NCBI GenBank assembly: GCA_009837445.1
Contig: VXTM01000038.1
Span: 63,920-127,919 of the forward strand
Source of the DNA: Acidimicrobiaceae bacterium
Lineage (GTDB): Bacteria > Actinomycetota > Acidimicrobiia > Acidimicrobiales > Aldehydirespiratoraceae
Length of the DNA stretch: 64,000 bases
Direction of reading: 5' to 3'
The notes under the pieces are model-generated. The model did not search any database and was not told where the DNA came from. It worked only from the letters and a program-made list of their open reading frames with translations. Shown piece by piece: positions 1 to 7,451 of the stretch (position 1 is the first letter of the stretch; each line of letters opens with the position of its first letter). A program made the position numbers and the translations under genes.

Positions 1-71
1 AACCCGGACGCCTGACATTCGGAGGCCGGCGCTCCCCTGGACCTGACCCGGGTCGGGCAGGCCAGCTGCGG
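1..71. other. Left window edge, no assigned gene
   Basis: The first 71 bases hold no supported feature. A short gacccgggtc palindrome at 46-55 follows; a gene may end to the left of the window. Confidence 0.5.
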
Positions 72-683
72 TCACGGTTTGCCGGTCAGCAGGTCAAGAA
101 GCTCGTCGTAGGCGGTGCAGGCGGGATACTGCGGATACTCGGACCGCACGTTGGCCGGCGCCCGGAACAGCACCCCGGCGTCGGCTGCGGCCAGCATGGT
201 CATGTCGTTGTACGAGTCGCCGACCGCCACCACCCGGTAGTTGAGCGAGCGGAAGGCGTCGACGGCCTTCGCCTTCTGGTCGGGAAGCCGCAGCCGGTAG
301 TCGGCGAGGCGGTCGTCCTCCACCACGAGCGTGTGGCACAGCAGTAAGGGCCAGCCCAGCTGGGCCATCAACGGGCGGCCGAACTGCTCGAAGGTGTCCG
401 ACAGCAGCACCACCGGCACGCGCGACTGGAGCTCTCGCAGGAAGCCGAGCGCGCCGTCGAGCGGGGCGAGACCCTGGACCACCTCCATGATCGTGGTCAT
501 CCTGACGCCAGCTGCGTCGAGAGCCTCGATCCTGCCCTTCATCAGCACGTCGTAGTCGGGCTCGTCCCGGGTGGTGCGGCGCAGGAAGTCGATGCCGGTG
601 CGCTCGGCCACCGCGATCCACACCTCGGGTGTAAGCACGCCCTCCACGTCGAGCACAGCAAGGGACTGGTGCGTGGAGGGCAC
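72..683 (-). CDS. thrH: ThrH-type phosphoserine phosphatase / homoserine phosphotransferase
   Basis: HAD-superfamily protein of 203 aa. The N-terminal motif LDVEGVLTPEVW (residues 11-22) has the ThrH signature: nucleophile Asp12 is followed by Glu14 where classical SerB has the second Asp. VGDSYNDMTML near residue 154 is HAD motif IV and supplies the Mg-binding acids. Family members hydrolyse phosphoserine and can move phosphate to homoserine, linking serine and threonine metabolism in the cytosol. The start is GTG at 683. The VOC gene ends 7 bases upstream, so the two are probably cotranscribed. The family call is firm; which activity dominates cannot be read from sequence. Confidence 0.85.
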   Translation of the reverse strand: MPSTHQSLAVLDVEGVLTPEVWIAVAERTGIDFLRRTTRDEPDYDVLMKGRIEALDAAGVRMTTIMEVVQGLAPLDGALGFLRELQSRVPVVLLSDTFEQFGRPLMAQLGWPLLLCHTLVVEDDRLADYRLRLPDQKAKAVDAFRSLNYRVVAVGDSYNDMTMLAAADAGVLFRAPANVRSEYPQYPACTAYDELLDLLTGKP

Positions 684-689
684 TGGTGA

Positions 690-1157
690 TCAGCCTTCGC
701 CCATCATCGCGGCGGCGCGCCGGTCCAGCTCTGCGTCGTCGACGTCCTCGATGTGGGTGTGCACGCTCCACTTGTGGCCCCATGGGTCAAGGAACTGGCC
801 CATGCGGTCACCGTAGAACTGATCCTCGACAGGGCTCAGCTCCGTGGCCCCGGCCTCCAGGGCGGCTGCAAAGATCGCGTCGCAGTCTTCAACGTTCACC
901 GCCATCGACACCGGCGTCCCGCCGAGAGTCTTGGGGCCGACCACGCCCATTTCGGGCCACTCGTCGGACAGCATCACCAGCGAGTCACCGAGGCGCAGCT
1001 CGCAATGGCCGATGCGACCGGCGAAGGTCATACGGCGGCTCTCGGTGAGGCCGAGTACGCCCGTGTAGAAGTCGATTGCCTCGGCGGCACCGTCAACGCA
1101 CAGGTACACGCTGATCCTCGGATAGTCGTCGGGGATGGGCTTGACCATGGGGAACAT
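690..1157 (-). CDS. VOC family (PhnB/glyoxalase-like) protein
   Basis: A 155-aa single vicinal-oxygen-chelate unit with the usual two beta-alpha-beta-beta-beta halves. It resembles PhnB-type proteins: an SVYLCVDGAAEAIDFY start, a central RIGHCELRLGDSLVMLSDE strand and a closing DRMGQFLDPWGHKW segment. Possible metal ligands are His and Glu in GHCEL, but PhnB-like members often lack a complete metal site. The start is ATG at 1157; an ATG three codons later is equally possible. It lies just upstream of thrH on the same strand. Function is unknown: such proteins can be isomerases, dioxygenases or resistance proteins. Confidence 0.75.
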   Translation of the reverse strand: MFPMVKPIPDDYPRISVYLCVDGAAEAIDFYTGVLGLTESRRMTFAGRIGHCELRLGDSLVMLSDEWPEMGVVGPKTLGGTPVSMAVNVEDCDAIFAAALEAGATELSPVEDQFYGDRMGQFLDPWGHKWSVHTHIEDVDDAELDRRAAAMMGEG

Positions 1158-1271
1158 CCTTCCCGGTAGGCGGGCGGTAGGAGCCTGGCGGGTCCATCCG
1201 TCCGTGTCGGCCCTGCATTATCGCCGGACTGTGGCCAACTCGCCCACCTCCAGGCCCGGAGGCAGGGCGCC

Positions 1272-1604
1272 TCAGCCCTCCACTAGGGCGATCAGCTCTT
1301 CGTCGCTGGGGATCTCGACGCCGGGCACGTAGTAGGTGTAGAGGCTGGCGATCACCTCGCCGAGCCCCGAGTCGTCGCCGGCGGCCACCTCCGCGGTGAT
1401 AACCGAGCCGTGTATGTGGACCGACGACAGCTTGCCGGTGGCCAGCATCCGGCGGGCCAGCTCATCGGAGGGGCGGTCGCCGAGGATCTCCTCCCCCGCC
1501 AGATAGCGCTCGTGACCCATGCCGGTGAGGGTCCGGTTCAACTCGAACCGCACCAGCCCGGGCCGGGGCGACGAGGTGCGCAGGAAGGTGACGGGCTGGC
1601 CCAT
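1272..1604 (-). CDS. Small protein with Nfu/NifU N-terminal-like fold
   Basis: A 110-aa soluble protein. The stretch with LARRMLATGKLSSVHIHG then SVITAEVA resembles the Nfu_N (scaffold Nfu/NifU N-terminal) pattern of an early phenylalanine-rich strand, a helix ending in a 'V.SVfi' strand and an ITV strand. The C-terminal Fe-S-binding CxxC domain of true Nfu proteins is absent, so a direct role in cluster assembly is doubtful. The gene starts 13 bases after the rnhB stop on the same strand, suggesting cotranscription. The family call is tentative. Confidence 0.55.
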   Translation of the reverse strand: MGQPVTFLRTSSPRPGLVRFELNRTLTGMGHERYLAGEEILGDRPSDELARRMLATGKLSSVHIHGSVITAEVAAGDDSGLGEVIASLYTYYVPGVEIPSDEELIALVEG

Positions 1605-1616
1605 GGCGACTGCAGG

Positions 1617-2426
1617 CTACAGCCGACCGTTCGCCGCGGCTGCACCCCCGGCTGCAGGATCGAACAGCCGGGGCTCGGTGTCCTCGCACGGCGGGTGCAG
1701 GCGCGGGACGCCGCTCCAGCGCAGATCGTCCATGAAAACCCAACGCCGGCGGTGGATCGCGCACGGGCCCCAAGCGGCCAGCGCGGCGATGTGGCGGGGG
1801 CACGGATAGCCCTTGTTGGACGCGAACCAGTACGCCGGATAGCGCTGGGCGGCTTCGACCATGAGGCGGTCGCGGGTGACCTTGGCGACCACCGACGCGG
1901 CCGCGATGGAGAGGCTCGACGCGTCGCCCCTCACGATGGTGGTCACGTCCGGTCCGTCGCCGGGGTCCGCTCCGGTTCCGTCGGAATCGGTGGGGTCATC
2001 AGGGCGCGGCTTCAGGAAGTTCCAGGACCCGTCCACCAGGACATGGTCGACGTCCAGGCTCAGACCGTCGACGGCCCGGCGGGCCGCGAGGCGCTGGGCG
2101 TCCGCCATGCCCAGCTCGGCGCACTCGGCCACGGTGGCGTGGCCCACCGACACGGCCCGGGCCCATCCGATGATGCGGTCGTGCAGCACCTCGCGCTCGG
2201 AGGCGTTGAGCATCTTGGAGTCGCGCACCTTGTAGATCCGAGTGCCGGGATCGGCGACCACGGCCGCCACCGTGAGCGGCCCGGCCCACGATCCCCGACC
2301 CACCTCGTCCACCCCGGCCACGACGTCGGCGCCGCCGGACCACAGGCTGCGCTCCACCCGCAGCCCCGGGGCGCGTCCCCGTAGGGCGCGCCGCAGCGGG
2401 GCGGCGGCGGAGGCAGTGTTGGCCAT
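1617..2426 (-). CDS. rnhB: Ribonuclease HII
   Basis: Cleaves the RNA strand of RNA-DNA hybrids and removes misincorporated ribonucleotides. The 269-aa product contains GVDEVGRGSWAGPL (first catalytic Asp-Glu pair), LVDG (third acid) and GD..S.SIAAASVVAKVTRDRLM, the typical RNase HII core. The family is normally about 200-230 aa. Here there is an N-terminal extension of about 35 residues and a low-complexity Asp/Gly/Pro insertion of about 25 residues between the VDG strand and the GDASS segment. The C-terminal 40 residues are also variable. Start is ATG at 2426. It is followed by the Nfu_N-like gene. Confidence 0.93.
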   Translation of the reverse strand: MANTASAAAPLRRALRGRAPGLRVERSLWSGGADVVAGVDEVGRGSWAGPLTVAAVVADPGTRIYKVRDSKMLNASEREVLHDRIIGWARAVSVGHATVAECAELGMADAQRLAARRAVDGLSLDVDHVLVDGSWNFLKPRPDDPTDSDGTGADPGDGPDVTTIVRGDASSLSIAAASVVAKVTRDRLMVEAAQRYPAYWFASNKGYPCPRHIAALAAWGPCAIHRRRWVFMDDLRWSGVPRLHPPCEDTEPRLFDPAAGGAAAANGRL

Positions 2427-2463
2427 CGGCGCGACCGTAGCCGCGCCGAGTCAGCTCAAAGAG

Positions 2464-2952
2464 CTAGAGGGTCCAGGTGGAGAGGACCAGGGCCCTGTCG
2501 CGCCAGGCCTGGATGTTGGCGTCGAGGACGTCGAGCGGGTTGAAGGGGGTCACGCCCTCCATCACGTCGTCCTCGCGCATGCCGTAGAGCGCGCCCATGG
2601 CGAAGCGGCAGCAGTACACCGTCGCGCCCTCGTTGATGAGAGTCTGGAGCTGGCGGTTGTACCCGAGGTTGCCGGGGAAGCCCTCCTGGCCGACGGCCGG
2701 GTAGCCGCGGGCGGCGTTGGCCATGAGCACAGCCGGGCCGTACAGCACGAACGTCAGCTTGAAGCCCTTGCGCTGCAGGCGGGTGGCGGTGAGCATGTTC
2801 ACCAGGCCGACCGAGCCCTCGAAGGGCACGGTGTGCATGAACACGTACGCCTGGTCGCCCTCCTCGGCCTTGTAATCGGGGAAGACCTTCTCCTCGATGT
2901 TGTGCATGACGTCGCCCTCTTGGGGCGGCGGGATGGTCACTGTCTTTGGCAT
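2464..2952 (-). CDS. MSMEG_0572/Sll0783 family nitrogen-starvation protein (DsrE-like)
   Basis: A 162-aa protein with a DsrE-like layout: QAYVFMHTVPFEGSVGL near the N-terminus, KLTFVLYGPAVLMANAARG in the middle, and a conserved VYCCRFAMGALYG with paired cysteines near residue 115. This matches the Sll0783/MSMEG_0572 family, a hallmark of the Nit1 cluster. In Synechocystis Sll0783 responds to nitrogen starvation; its chemistry is not established. The start is ATG at 2952, preceded by a good GGAGG ribosome site, not the upstream GTG codons. It lies downstream of an FAD oxidoreductase and a small ORF on the same strand and may share their operator-bearing promoter. Confidence 0.82.
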   Translation of the reverse strand: MPKTVTIPPPQEGDVMHNIEEKVFPDYKAEEGDQAYVFMHTVPFEGSVGLVNMLTATRLQRKGFKLTFVLYGPAVLMANAARGYPAVGQEGFPGNLGYNRQLQTLINEGATVYCCRFAMGALYGMREDDVMEGVTPFNPLDVLDANIQAWRDRALVLSTWTL

Positions 2953-2964
2953 TTCGCCTCCTTG

Positions 2965-3000
2965 TTGTCGATGCTGTCGATGTTGTCGATGTCTGGATCG
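2965..3000. repeat. Short 9-bp tandem repeat
   Basis: Three near-perfect copies of the 9-base unit [tc]tgtcgatg, followed by one degenerate copy, sit 13 bases upstream of the MSMEG_0572-family start codon. The array spans the gap between the small ORF and that gene, next to its ribosome-binding site, so copy-number change could alter translation. No function is known. Confidence 0.6.
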
Positions 3001-3013
3001 GTTGCGGAAGGGG

Positions 3014-3274
3014 TCAGACGGCCGGTCCCCGGGGCCGGCCCGACCGGATGGGCCAGTCCCTCCGGTGCGAGCCCGGCAGGATAGCGATGATGCGGCGCCG
3101 GATGCCCCAAGGAAGCAGGCGGTACACCGGCGTGAACACGTGCCGCCAGAAGATCTCCCGAGCGCCCCGCGCCTTCTGGGGGGCCCGGGCGCCGTAACGG
3201 GCCCCGACACGCCGCTGAGCGTCGATGGCCAGGTAGCGCTCGGAGTTCGAGCGGAGCCAGTGAGCGAAACTCAT
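3014..3274 (-). CDS. Small basic protein of unknown function
   Basis: An 86-aa Arg-rich ORF between the FAD oxidoreductase (18 bases upstream) and the MSMEG_0572-family gene. The N-terminus MSFAHWLRSNSERYLAID could be an amphipathic helix, and the centre carries aromatic residues (FWRHVFTPVYRLLPWGIRRR) that look membrane-surface seeking. I do not recognise a family. Spacing and strand support a real gene in the operon, but GC-rich DNA often yields false ORFs of this size, so confidence is modest. Confidence 0.45.
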   Translation of the reverse strand: MSFAHWLRSNSERYLAIDAQRRVGARYGARAPQKARGAREIFWRHVFTPVYRLLPWGIRRRIIAILPGSHRRDWPIRSGRPRGPAV

Positions 3275-3292
3275 GAGCGACTCTGCCGGCCC

Positions 3293-4615
3293 CTACAGCC
3301 CGGCCAGAAGGTTCTGCGCGGCCACCGAGATCGGCTCGTTGAGGGCGCCGATGGCGGGCGAGTAGACGTTCTCCATCGTGGCCAGCTCCTCGACGGTGAG
3401 CCCGACCCGCACCGCCATGGCCAGGAAGTCGGCCCGTTCTTTGATGCCCTCGCCGCCCACCATCTGGGCGCCGATCAGCCGGAGCGACCCCGGCTCGGCC
3501 AGCAGCTTCACGGTGATGGGCCTCACGCCCGGGTAGTAGCGGGCCCGGGTGATGCCCTGGGCCTTGCCCACCACGTGCTGGATGCCCAGCGCGGTGGCCA
3601 GCGTCTCCCCGAAGGACACCCCCCCGATCATCCACTCTCCGGCCAGCAGGCCCCACGGCACGAACACCGGCCGGTAGTGGCGGGTGCCGCCCGCCGCGTT
3701 GGTGCCGGCCGTCTTGCCCTGGGCGTAGGCGTGGGAACCGGTCAGCCCCTGGATCGGGATGTCGGTGACGCCGTGGGGGATCTCGGTGCAGTCGCCGGCC
3801 GCGTAGATGTTCGGGTCAGAGGTCTGCATCCTGGAGTCGACGACCAGCCCGCCGGTCGTACCTAGCTGCAGACCGGCGGCCTCGGCCAGCGGGTTGTTGG
3901 GCACCTTGTGGGTGCCGATGATGACGATGTCGGTGTCGATGGCGCCCTGCTCGGTCTCGACCCGGCTCACGGCGCCGTCGCCCTTGAAGGCGGTGACCCA
4001 GTTGCCCCACTGCATGTCGACGTCGGCGTCCTCCCAGGCCTGGCGGACGGGCTCGACGATGTCGGGATCGAGCACGTCGGCCATCGGCCACGGGGCCCGG
4101 TCGACGACGGTCACCTTGATCCCCCGGTGCAGCAGGGCAGCGACCATCTCCATGGCCACCAGACCGGCCTCGACGATGACCGCCGATTTGCAGGAGTCGA
4201 GGCGCTTGTCCCAGTCCATGGCCGCCCGGATGTACTTGACCTCGTAGATCCCGTCGAGGTCGGCCCCATCGACGTCCACCTTGGCGTAGTTCCAGCCTGC
4301 GCCGATGATGAGTCGGTCATAGGACACCACGCCCTCACCCGCGACGGTGAGGGTGCGCGCCTTCGCGTCGATGGCCTCGACGGTGGTCTCGTAGTGGACG
4401 TCGATCCCGGTGTTTACGTACTGCTCCTTGGTGGCCAGGAAGAGCCGCTCGAACGAGTCGATCTCGCGCCCGTGGACGTAGGGGATCCCGCAGGGGCTGT
4501 AGGCCACATCGGTGTCGGCGGTGTAGACCACCACCTCCGCGTTGGGATCGACCGCCTTGGCCGCGCCGGCGGCACCCAGTCCTGCGGCGCCTCCGCCGAT
4601 CACTGCGATCCGCAT
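3293..4615 (-). CDS. FAD-dependent pyridine nucleotide-disulfide oxidoreductase (CoA-disulfide reductase/NADH oxidase type)
   Basis: A 440-aa flavoprotein. The FAD motif VIGGGAAGLGAA is at the N-terminus, and SPCGIPY near residue 41 carries the single redox cysteine typical of CoA-disulfide reductase, NADH oxidase and persulfide reductase enzymes. YAAGDCTE near residue 275 is the second FAD motif, and a C-terminal dimerisation domain follows. The expected second GxGxxG motif for NAD(P)H reads VIVEAGLVAMEM, so its first two glycines are changed and cofactor use may be unusual. It heads the group with the small ORF and MSMEG_0572, where Nit1 clusters elsewhere carry a different flavoprotein (MSMEG_0569). 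Its promoter resembles that of amiS. Confidence 0.85.
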   Translation of the reverse strand: MRIAVIGGGAAGLGAAGAAKAVDPNAEVVVYTADTDVAYSPCGIPYVHGREIDSFERLFLATKEQYVNTGIDVHYETTVEAIDAKARTLTVAGEGVVSYDRLIIGAGWNYAKVDVDGADLDGIYEVKYIRAAMDWDKRLDSCKSAVIVEAGLVAMEMVAALLHRGIKVTVVDRAPWPMADVLDPDIVEPVRQAWEDADVDMQWGNWVTAFKGDGAVSRVETEQGAIDTDIVIIGTHKVPNNPLAEAAGLQLGTTGGLVVDSRMQTSDPNIYAAGDCTEIPHGVTDIPIQGLTGSHAYAQGKTAGTNAAGGTRHYRPVFVPWGLLAGEWMIGGVSFGETLATALGIQHVVGKAQGITRARYYPGVRPITVKLLAEPGSLRLIGAQMVGGEGIKERADFLAMAVRVGLTVEELATMENVYSPAIGALNEPISVAAQNLLAGL

Positions 4616-4651
4616 TGTGCTCCTCTCGTCGCGGAACCGTCTCCCGGCCCG

Positions 4652-4695
4652 CTCACCGACGTGTCGGATGAGATATCTACGTATCGGAACCTAAA
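4652..4695 (-). promoter_or_regulatory. Promoter/operator module upstream of the FAD oxidoreductase
   Basis: On the minus strand TTTAGGTT is followed after 15 bases by CTCATCCGA-CACG-TCGG. The Ccga/tcgG core is an inverted repeat whose CTCA/TGAG arms continue with one extra base on one side. TAGGTT fits a TANNNT -10 box. The same arrangement occurs upstream of amiS at 9779-9822 with a perfect palindrome. This is a likely common operator; the binding protein is not identified. Confidence 0.6.
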
Positions 4696-4744
4696 GCCGT
4701 CACCGCGCGGGTGTCAAGCCCGCGGAGCCTTGATCGCGCCGGCA

Positions 4745-5140
4745 TCAGACGGCCACCACCGACAGCTCGGGGGTGTTGCGGATGGTGTTGCTCACGTAGC
4801 ACACCCGGGCCGCGGCCTCCACCAGCGCGGCCTTGACGGACTCCTCGCAGCCGGCGTCGACCCGTATCTCCAGCGCCGAGAACCGGGGCCCGTCGTACGT
4901 GCCGGTCACCTCGACGTCGACATGGGACAGCTCGATGCCGCGCTTGCCGGCCGCGTGGGCCACCGCCAGCGTGAAGCACGACGACAGCGCGGCCAGGAGC
5001 AGCTCCGTCGGCTGAGGCCCCTCGTTGGTGCCGCCCACGCTCTCGGGCTCGTCCACCGGGATCGTGAAGTCGCCGGCGGTGACATCGCAGCGGTATGCGC
5101 CCAGCCACCGGGCCGAGACTGTGCGGGTAAGCGAACTCAC
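4745..5140 (-). CDS. OsmC/Ohr family protein
   Basis: A 131-aa protein of the OsmC superfamily of thiol peroxidases. GPQPTELLLAALSSCFTLAVAHAAGKRG holds the helix with a conserved cysteine; the second cysteine lies in the C-terminal half (ARVCYVSNTIRNTPELSV). Family members reduce organic or thiol-linked peroxides, though some are uncharacterised. I chose the GTG at 5140 because a good purine-rich site (GAAGGA) precedes it and because the promoter-like box at 5178-5208 would otherwise fall inside the gene; an ATG at 5200 is the longer alternative. It is divergent from the XRE-cupin regulator. Confidence 0.78.
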   Translation of the reverse strand: MSSLTRTVSARWLGAYRCDVTAGDFTIPVDEPESVGGTNEGPQPTELLLAALSSCFTLAVAHAAGKRGIELSHVDVEVTGTYDGPRFSALEIRVDAGCEESVKAALVEAAARVCYVSNTIRNTPELSVVAV

Positions 5141-5177
5141 GAAGAAGTCGTCCTTCAGGCGGTGGCTCAGCCCGTGA

Positions 5178-5208
5178 ACTATACGACAGCCACGGATCAC
5201 AAGCGAAA
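5178..5208 (-). promoter_or_regulatory. Promoter-like box A (osmC/regulator intergenic region)
   Basis: Read on the minus strand this is TTTCGCTTGTGA, a 13-base spacer ending GCTGTCG, then TATAGT. A 31-base box of the same design, 23 of 31 identical and with the same internal spacing, precedes the nitrile hydratase operon at 11582-11612. TATAGT fits a -10 element. A short version (TTTCTTATAGT) occurs at 18831. It probably drives osmC and may be an operator for the adjacent regulator. Confidence 0.6.
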
Positions 5209-5234
5209 GCCCGCACGTCTAGGATTCACGCCCT

Positions 5235-5837
5235 ATGCGCCGCGAGGCCGGCAACGGCAACGGAGGAGAGGACCTGAGCGCGGTCGTGAACTCGATCGGG
5301 CCCAAGGTCCGCCACCTGCGCAAGCAGTGGAACCTTTCGCTGCAGCAGCTCGCCGATCGGTCCAACGTCTCGACCGCGGCCATCCACAAGGTCGAGCAAG
5401 GCACGATGGTGCCAACCATCACGACGTTGCTGAAGCTGGCCGCGGCCCTCGAACAGCCGGTGTCGTACTTCGTGGAGGAGGACCAGGAGCCGCCGCTGTA
5501 CGCGGTCTTCACACCCGCCGCCGAGCGCCGGTCGATCTACACGCCCCATGAGGGTCTCTCCCTGGGCGGCATCTCGGGCCCCTACGGGCAGTACTTCGTG
5601 GCGACCGCCATCGCCGAGGTCGAGCCGGGGGCCGACAGCGGCGAGAACCCTCTGCGCCACGCCGGCGAGGAGCTCATCCACATGCTGTCGGGGCGGCTGG
5701 ACGTCGACGTTGGCGACCAGTCGTTCCAGCTGCGCCGGGGCGACTCGATCCACTTCCGGACCGACCAGGAGCACCGCTGGCACAACCCGTACCGGCACAC
5801 GGCACGGGCGGTGTGGACCGCTCTACGCCCCAGCTGA
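5235..5837 (+). CDS. XRE-family transcriptional regulator with C-terminal cupin
   Basis: A 200-aa regulator. Residues of about 20-75 form an HTH_3 domain (GPKVRHLRKQWNLSLQQLADRS ... ISTVE-like AAIHKVEQG). Residues of about 120-195 form a cupin_2 sensor barrel (HAGEELIHMLSGRLDV and the closing RGDSIHFRTDQEHRWHN, with several histidines able to bind metal or ligand). Such proteins sense small molecules and repress or activate nearby catabolic genes. It is the only regulator seen in the island, lies divergent from osmC and is convergent with the AllG-like gene, so it is the best candidate to control the shared promoter boxes. Target and ligand are unknown. Confidence 0.88.
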   Translation: MRREAGNGNGGEDLSAVVNSIGPKVRHLRKQWNLSLQQLADRSNVSTAAIHKVEQGTMVPTITTLLKLAAALEQPVSYFVEEDQEPPLYAVFTPAAERRSIYTPHEGLSLGGISGPYGQYFVATAIAEVEPGADSGENPLRHAGEELIHMLSGRLDVDVGDQSFQLRRGDSIHFRTDQEHRWHNPYRHTARAVWTALRPS

Positions 5838-5851
5838 ACGGACCCGCTCGC

Positions 5852-7276
5852 CTATACGTTCGGCCTCACCGACAGGCGCTGGTCGAGGTCGATCAGGGCC
5901 TGCATGAAGCACTCGACGGGGGCGCGGGCCACGCCGGCGCCCACCTGGCCGGACCCGTCGGAGATGTGGAGGATCCCGGTGTTGACCGCCGGGGTGATAG
6001 AGGTCTCGACCACCCGACGGACGTCGACCCCCAGAGGGGTGCCGGCGTTGTCGAGCACCGGCAGCCGGAACCGGCTGCTGGTGCCGGCGCAGATGCGGCC
6101 CATGGCCTTGGTGACGGCCATGGCGTCGGCCATGCGGCCCCCGAGGAAACCGGCCACCGCAGGAGAGTTGGCCGCGGCCGGGCCACCCAGCCCCACCAGC
6201 TCCAGGACGGCGCTGTCACCGATGTCTCCGGCGCTGGTGTCGGGACCCTGGTCCGGGTAGTACAGGGCGTCCTGCACAGGGGGCGCCTCCGCTATGAACC
6301 AGGGCTCGGGCCGGCCAGGCAGGCGGATGCCGTAGGTGGTGCCGTTGCGGGCCATGGTGGTGACGATGCTCGAGTCCGGCACCTGGCCGGCCCACTCGAC
6401 CAGGGCGCGGGCACCGGCCATGACAATGTTGAGGAACATCAGGTGGTTGGTGCTCAGGAAGTCGGCTACCTCGCCGATGCTGGCGACATTCGAGCGGACC
6501 AGCTGCGGGAGCAGGTCGCGCAACAGCAGGTTGGTGGTGGCCTGGACCCGCATGTGCACGTCGTCGCCCATGGTGATGCCCTGGGCGGCCAGTGAGAACA
6601 CGTCAATCGGTCCGGTCCCGTCGAGAGCCTGGGCCAGGGCTGGACCGAGCGCGTCCCGCAGGAACCGGAGGCGCTCGATGGCCGCGTCGGAGTCGACCCC
6701 GAACCAGGCGACCGCCCCCGAACCCTGGTTCAGGCTGGAGTAGGCAGTGGTGCCGCCGGCATCGACCGAGACCACGTAAACGGGCGCGGTGGGACCGATC
6801 GCGGTGGCCATCGGCACCACTGTGCAGTGCTCGTTGGCCGGCTCCAGCCGGATCTCGCCAGCCTGCGCCATGCGGTCCGCGGCTTCGGTGTGGGGGGCCC
6901 AGTCCTCGGCCACGACCGCGGCCCTGACCGAGCGCCGGAGCGGGTCGCACATGTCGGCCCAAGCGATCCGCGGCCCGCAGTGCAGGATCGTCCCTTCGTC
7001 CATGCCGCTGATCACCGAGCCTGCCGTGTCCACCCCCAGCAGCATGGGCACGCCGCGGTCCAGACGGCTGATCACCTCGGCGTTGGCCGCGTCCACCCGG
7101 TCCGCGGCCGGGCCCAGCAGTCGGGCCAGCGCCGCCACCGCGTCGAGGTCGCCGCCGGCGGGGATGCGCCAGTCCACTCCGACCGCGGGGGCGCCCTGGT
7201 CCCGCACTGCGGTCTCGAACCGCTCCAGCCCGATGTTGACGACTTCCACCCTGTCGGGCAACTCAATGGCGCTCAT
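5852..7276 (-). CDS. allG: DUF1116 protein, AllG-like oxamate carbamoyltransferase subunit
   Basis: A 474-aa protein of the DUF1116/YlbE family: VNIGLERFETAVRDQGAP then VGVDWRIPAGGD at the N-terminus is the typical opening, and the Gly-rich ATIGPTAPVYVVS and GQVGAGVARAP stretches follow. In Escherichia coli AllG joins AllF (FdrA) and AllH to form the carbamoyltransferase that splits oxalurate with phosphate into oxamate and carbamoyl phosphate. AllH- and AllF-like genes lie at 16285 and 19915, with carbamate kinase between them and AllF adjacent. The gene stands alone, convergent with the regulator, behind a 175-base leader holding a 50-bp repeat. The natural acceptor here is unknown; oxamate is only the E. 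coli substrate. Confidence 0.83.
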   Translation of the reverse strand: MSAIELPDRVEVVNIGLERFETAVRDQGAPAVGVDWRIPAGGDLDAVAALARLLGPAADRVDAANAEVISRLDRGVPMLLGVDTAGSVISGMDEGTILHCGPRIAWADMCDPLRRSVRAAVVAEDWAPHTEAADRMAQAGEIRLEPANEHCTVVPMATAIGPTAPVYVVSVDAGGTTAYSSLNQGSGAVAWFGVDSDAAIERLRFLRDALGPALAQALDGTGPIDVFSLAAQGITMGDDVHMRVQATTNLLLRDLLPQLVRSNVASIGEVADFLSTNHLMFLNIVMAGARALVEWAGQVPDSSIVTTMARNGTTYGIRLPGRPEPWFIAEAPPVQDALYYPDQGPDTSAGDIGDSAVLELVGLGGPAAANSPAVAGFLGGRMADAMAVTKAMGRICAGTSSRFRLPVLDNAGTPLGVDVRRVVETSITPAVNTGILHISDGSGQVGAGVARAPVECFMQALIDLDQRLSVRPNV

Positions 7277-7358
7277 CGCAGCCGGCGTGCGTATCCGTTC
7301 CGCCCGAAGCCCCTAGAGGCCCCGCGGATTGAGGAGCAAACCCGGTCCACACGGGCGG

Positions 7359-7408
7359 GGCCGTGGCCCGAGCGGCCCGTGAGCGCAGCGAACAAGAGCG
7401 GGAATGAC
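7359..7408. repeat. 50-bp interspersed repeat, copy 1
   Basis: Exactly 50 bases identical, in inverted orientation, to 37495-37544. It lies in the gap between the GNAT stop and the allG-like start. It begins ggccgtggcccgagcgg and ends gagcgggaatgac. No coding role is apparent; it resembles a dispersed extragenic element. Confidence 0.8.
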
Positions 7409-7451
7409 CCCGCCGCATCGCGATCGACTGCCGAGCAATCCGCGCACGCTC

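Noticed and set aside
2965-3000. Phase-variable contingency repeat
   Set aside because: Only three good copies of a 9-base unit, outside the coding frame; noted as a repeat but with no evidence of variation.
3908-5551. Long plus-strand open frame (547 aa) across the FAD oxidoreductase and osmC
   Set aside because: It is antisense to two recognisable genes, has a composition typical of frame shadows in GC-rich DNA (many Gly, Asp, His, Arg) and no motif.
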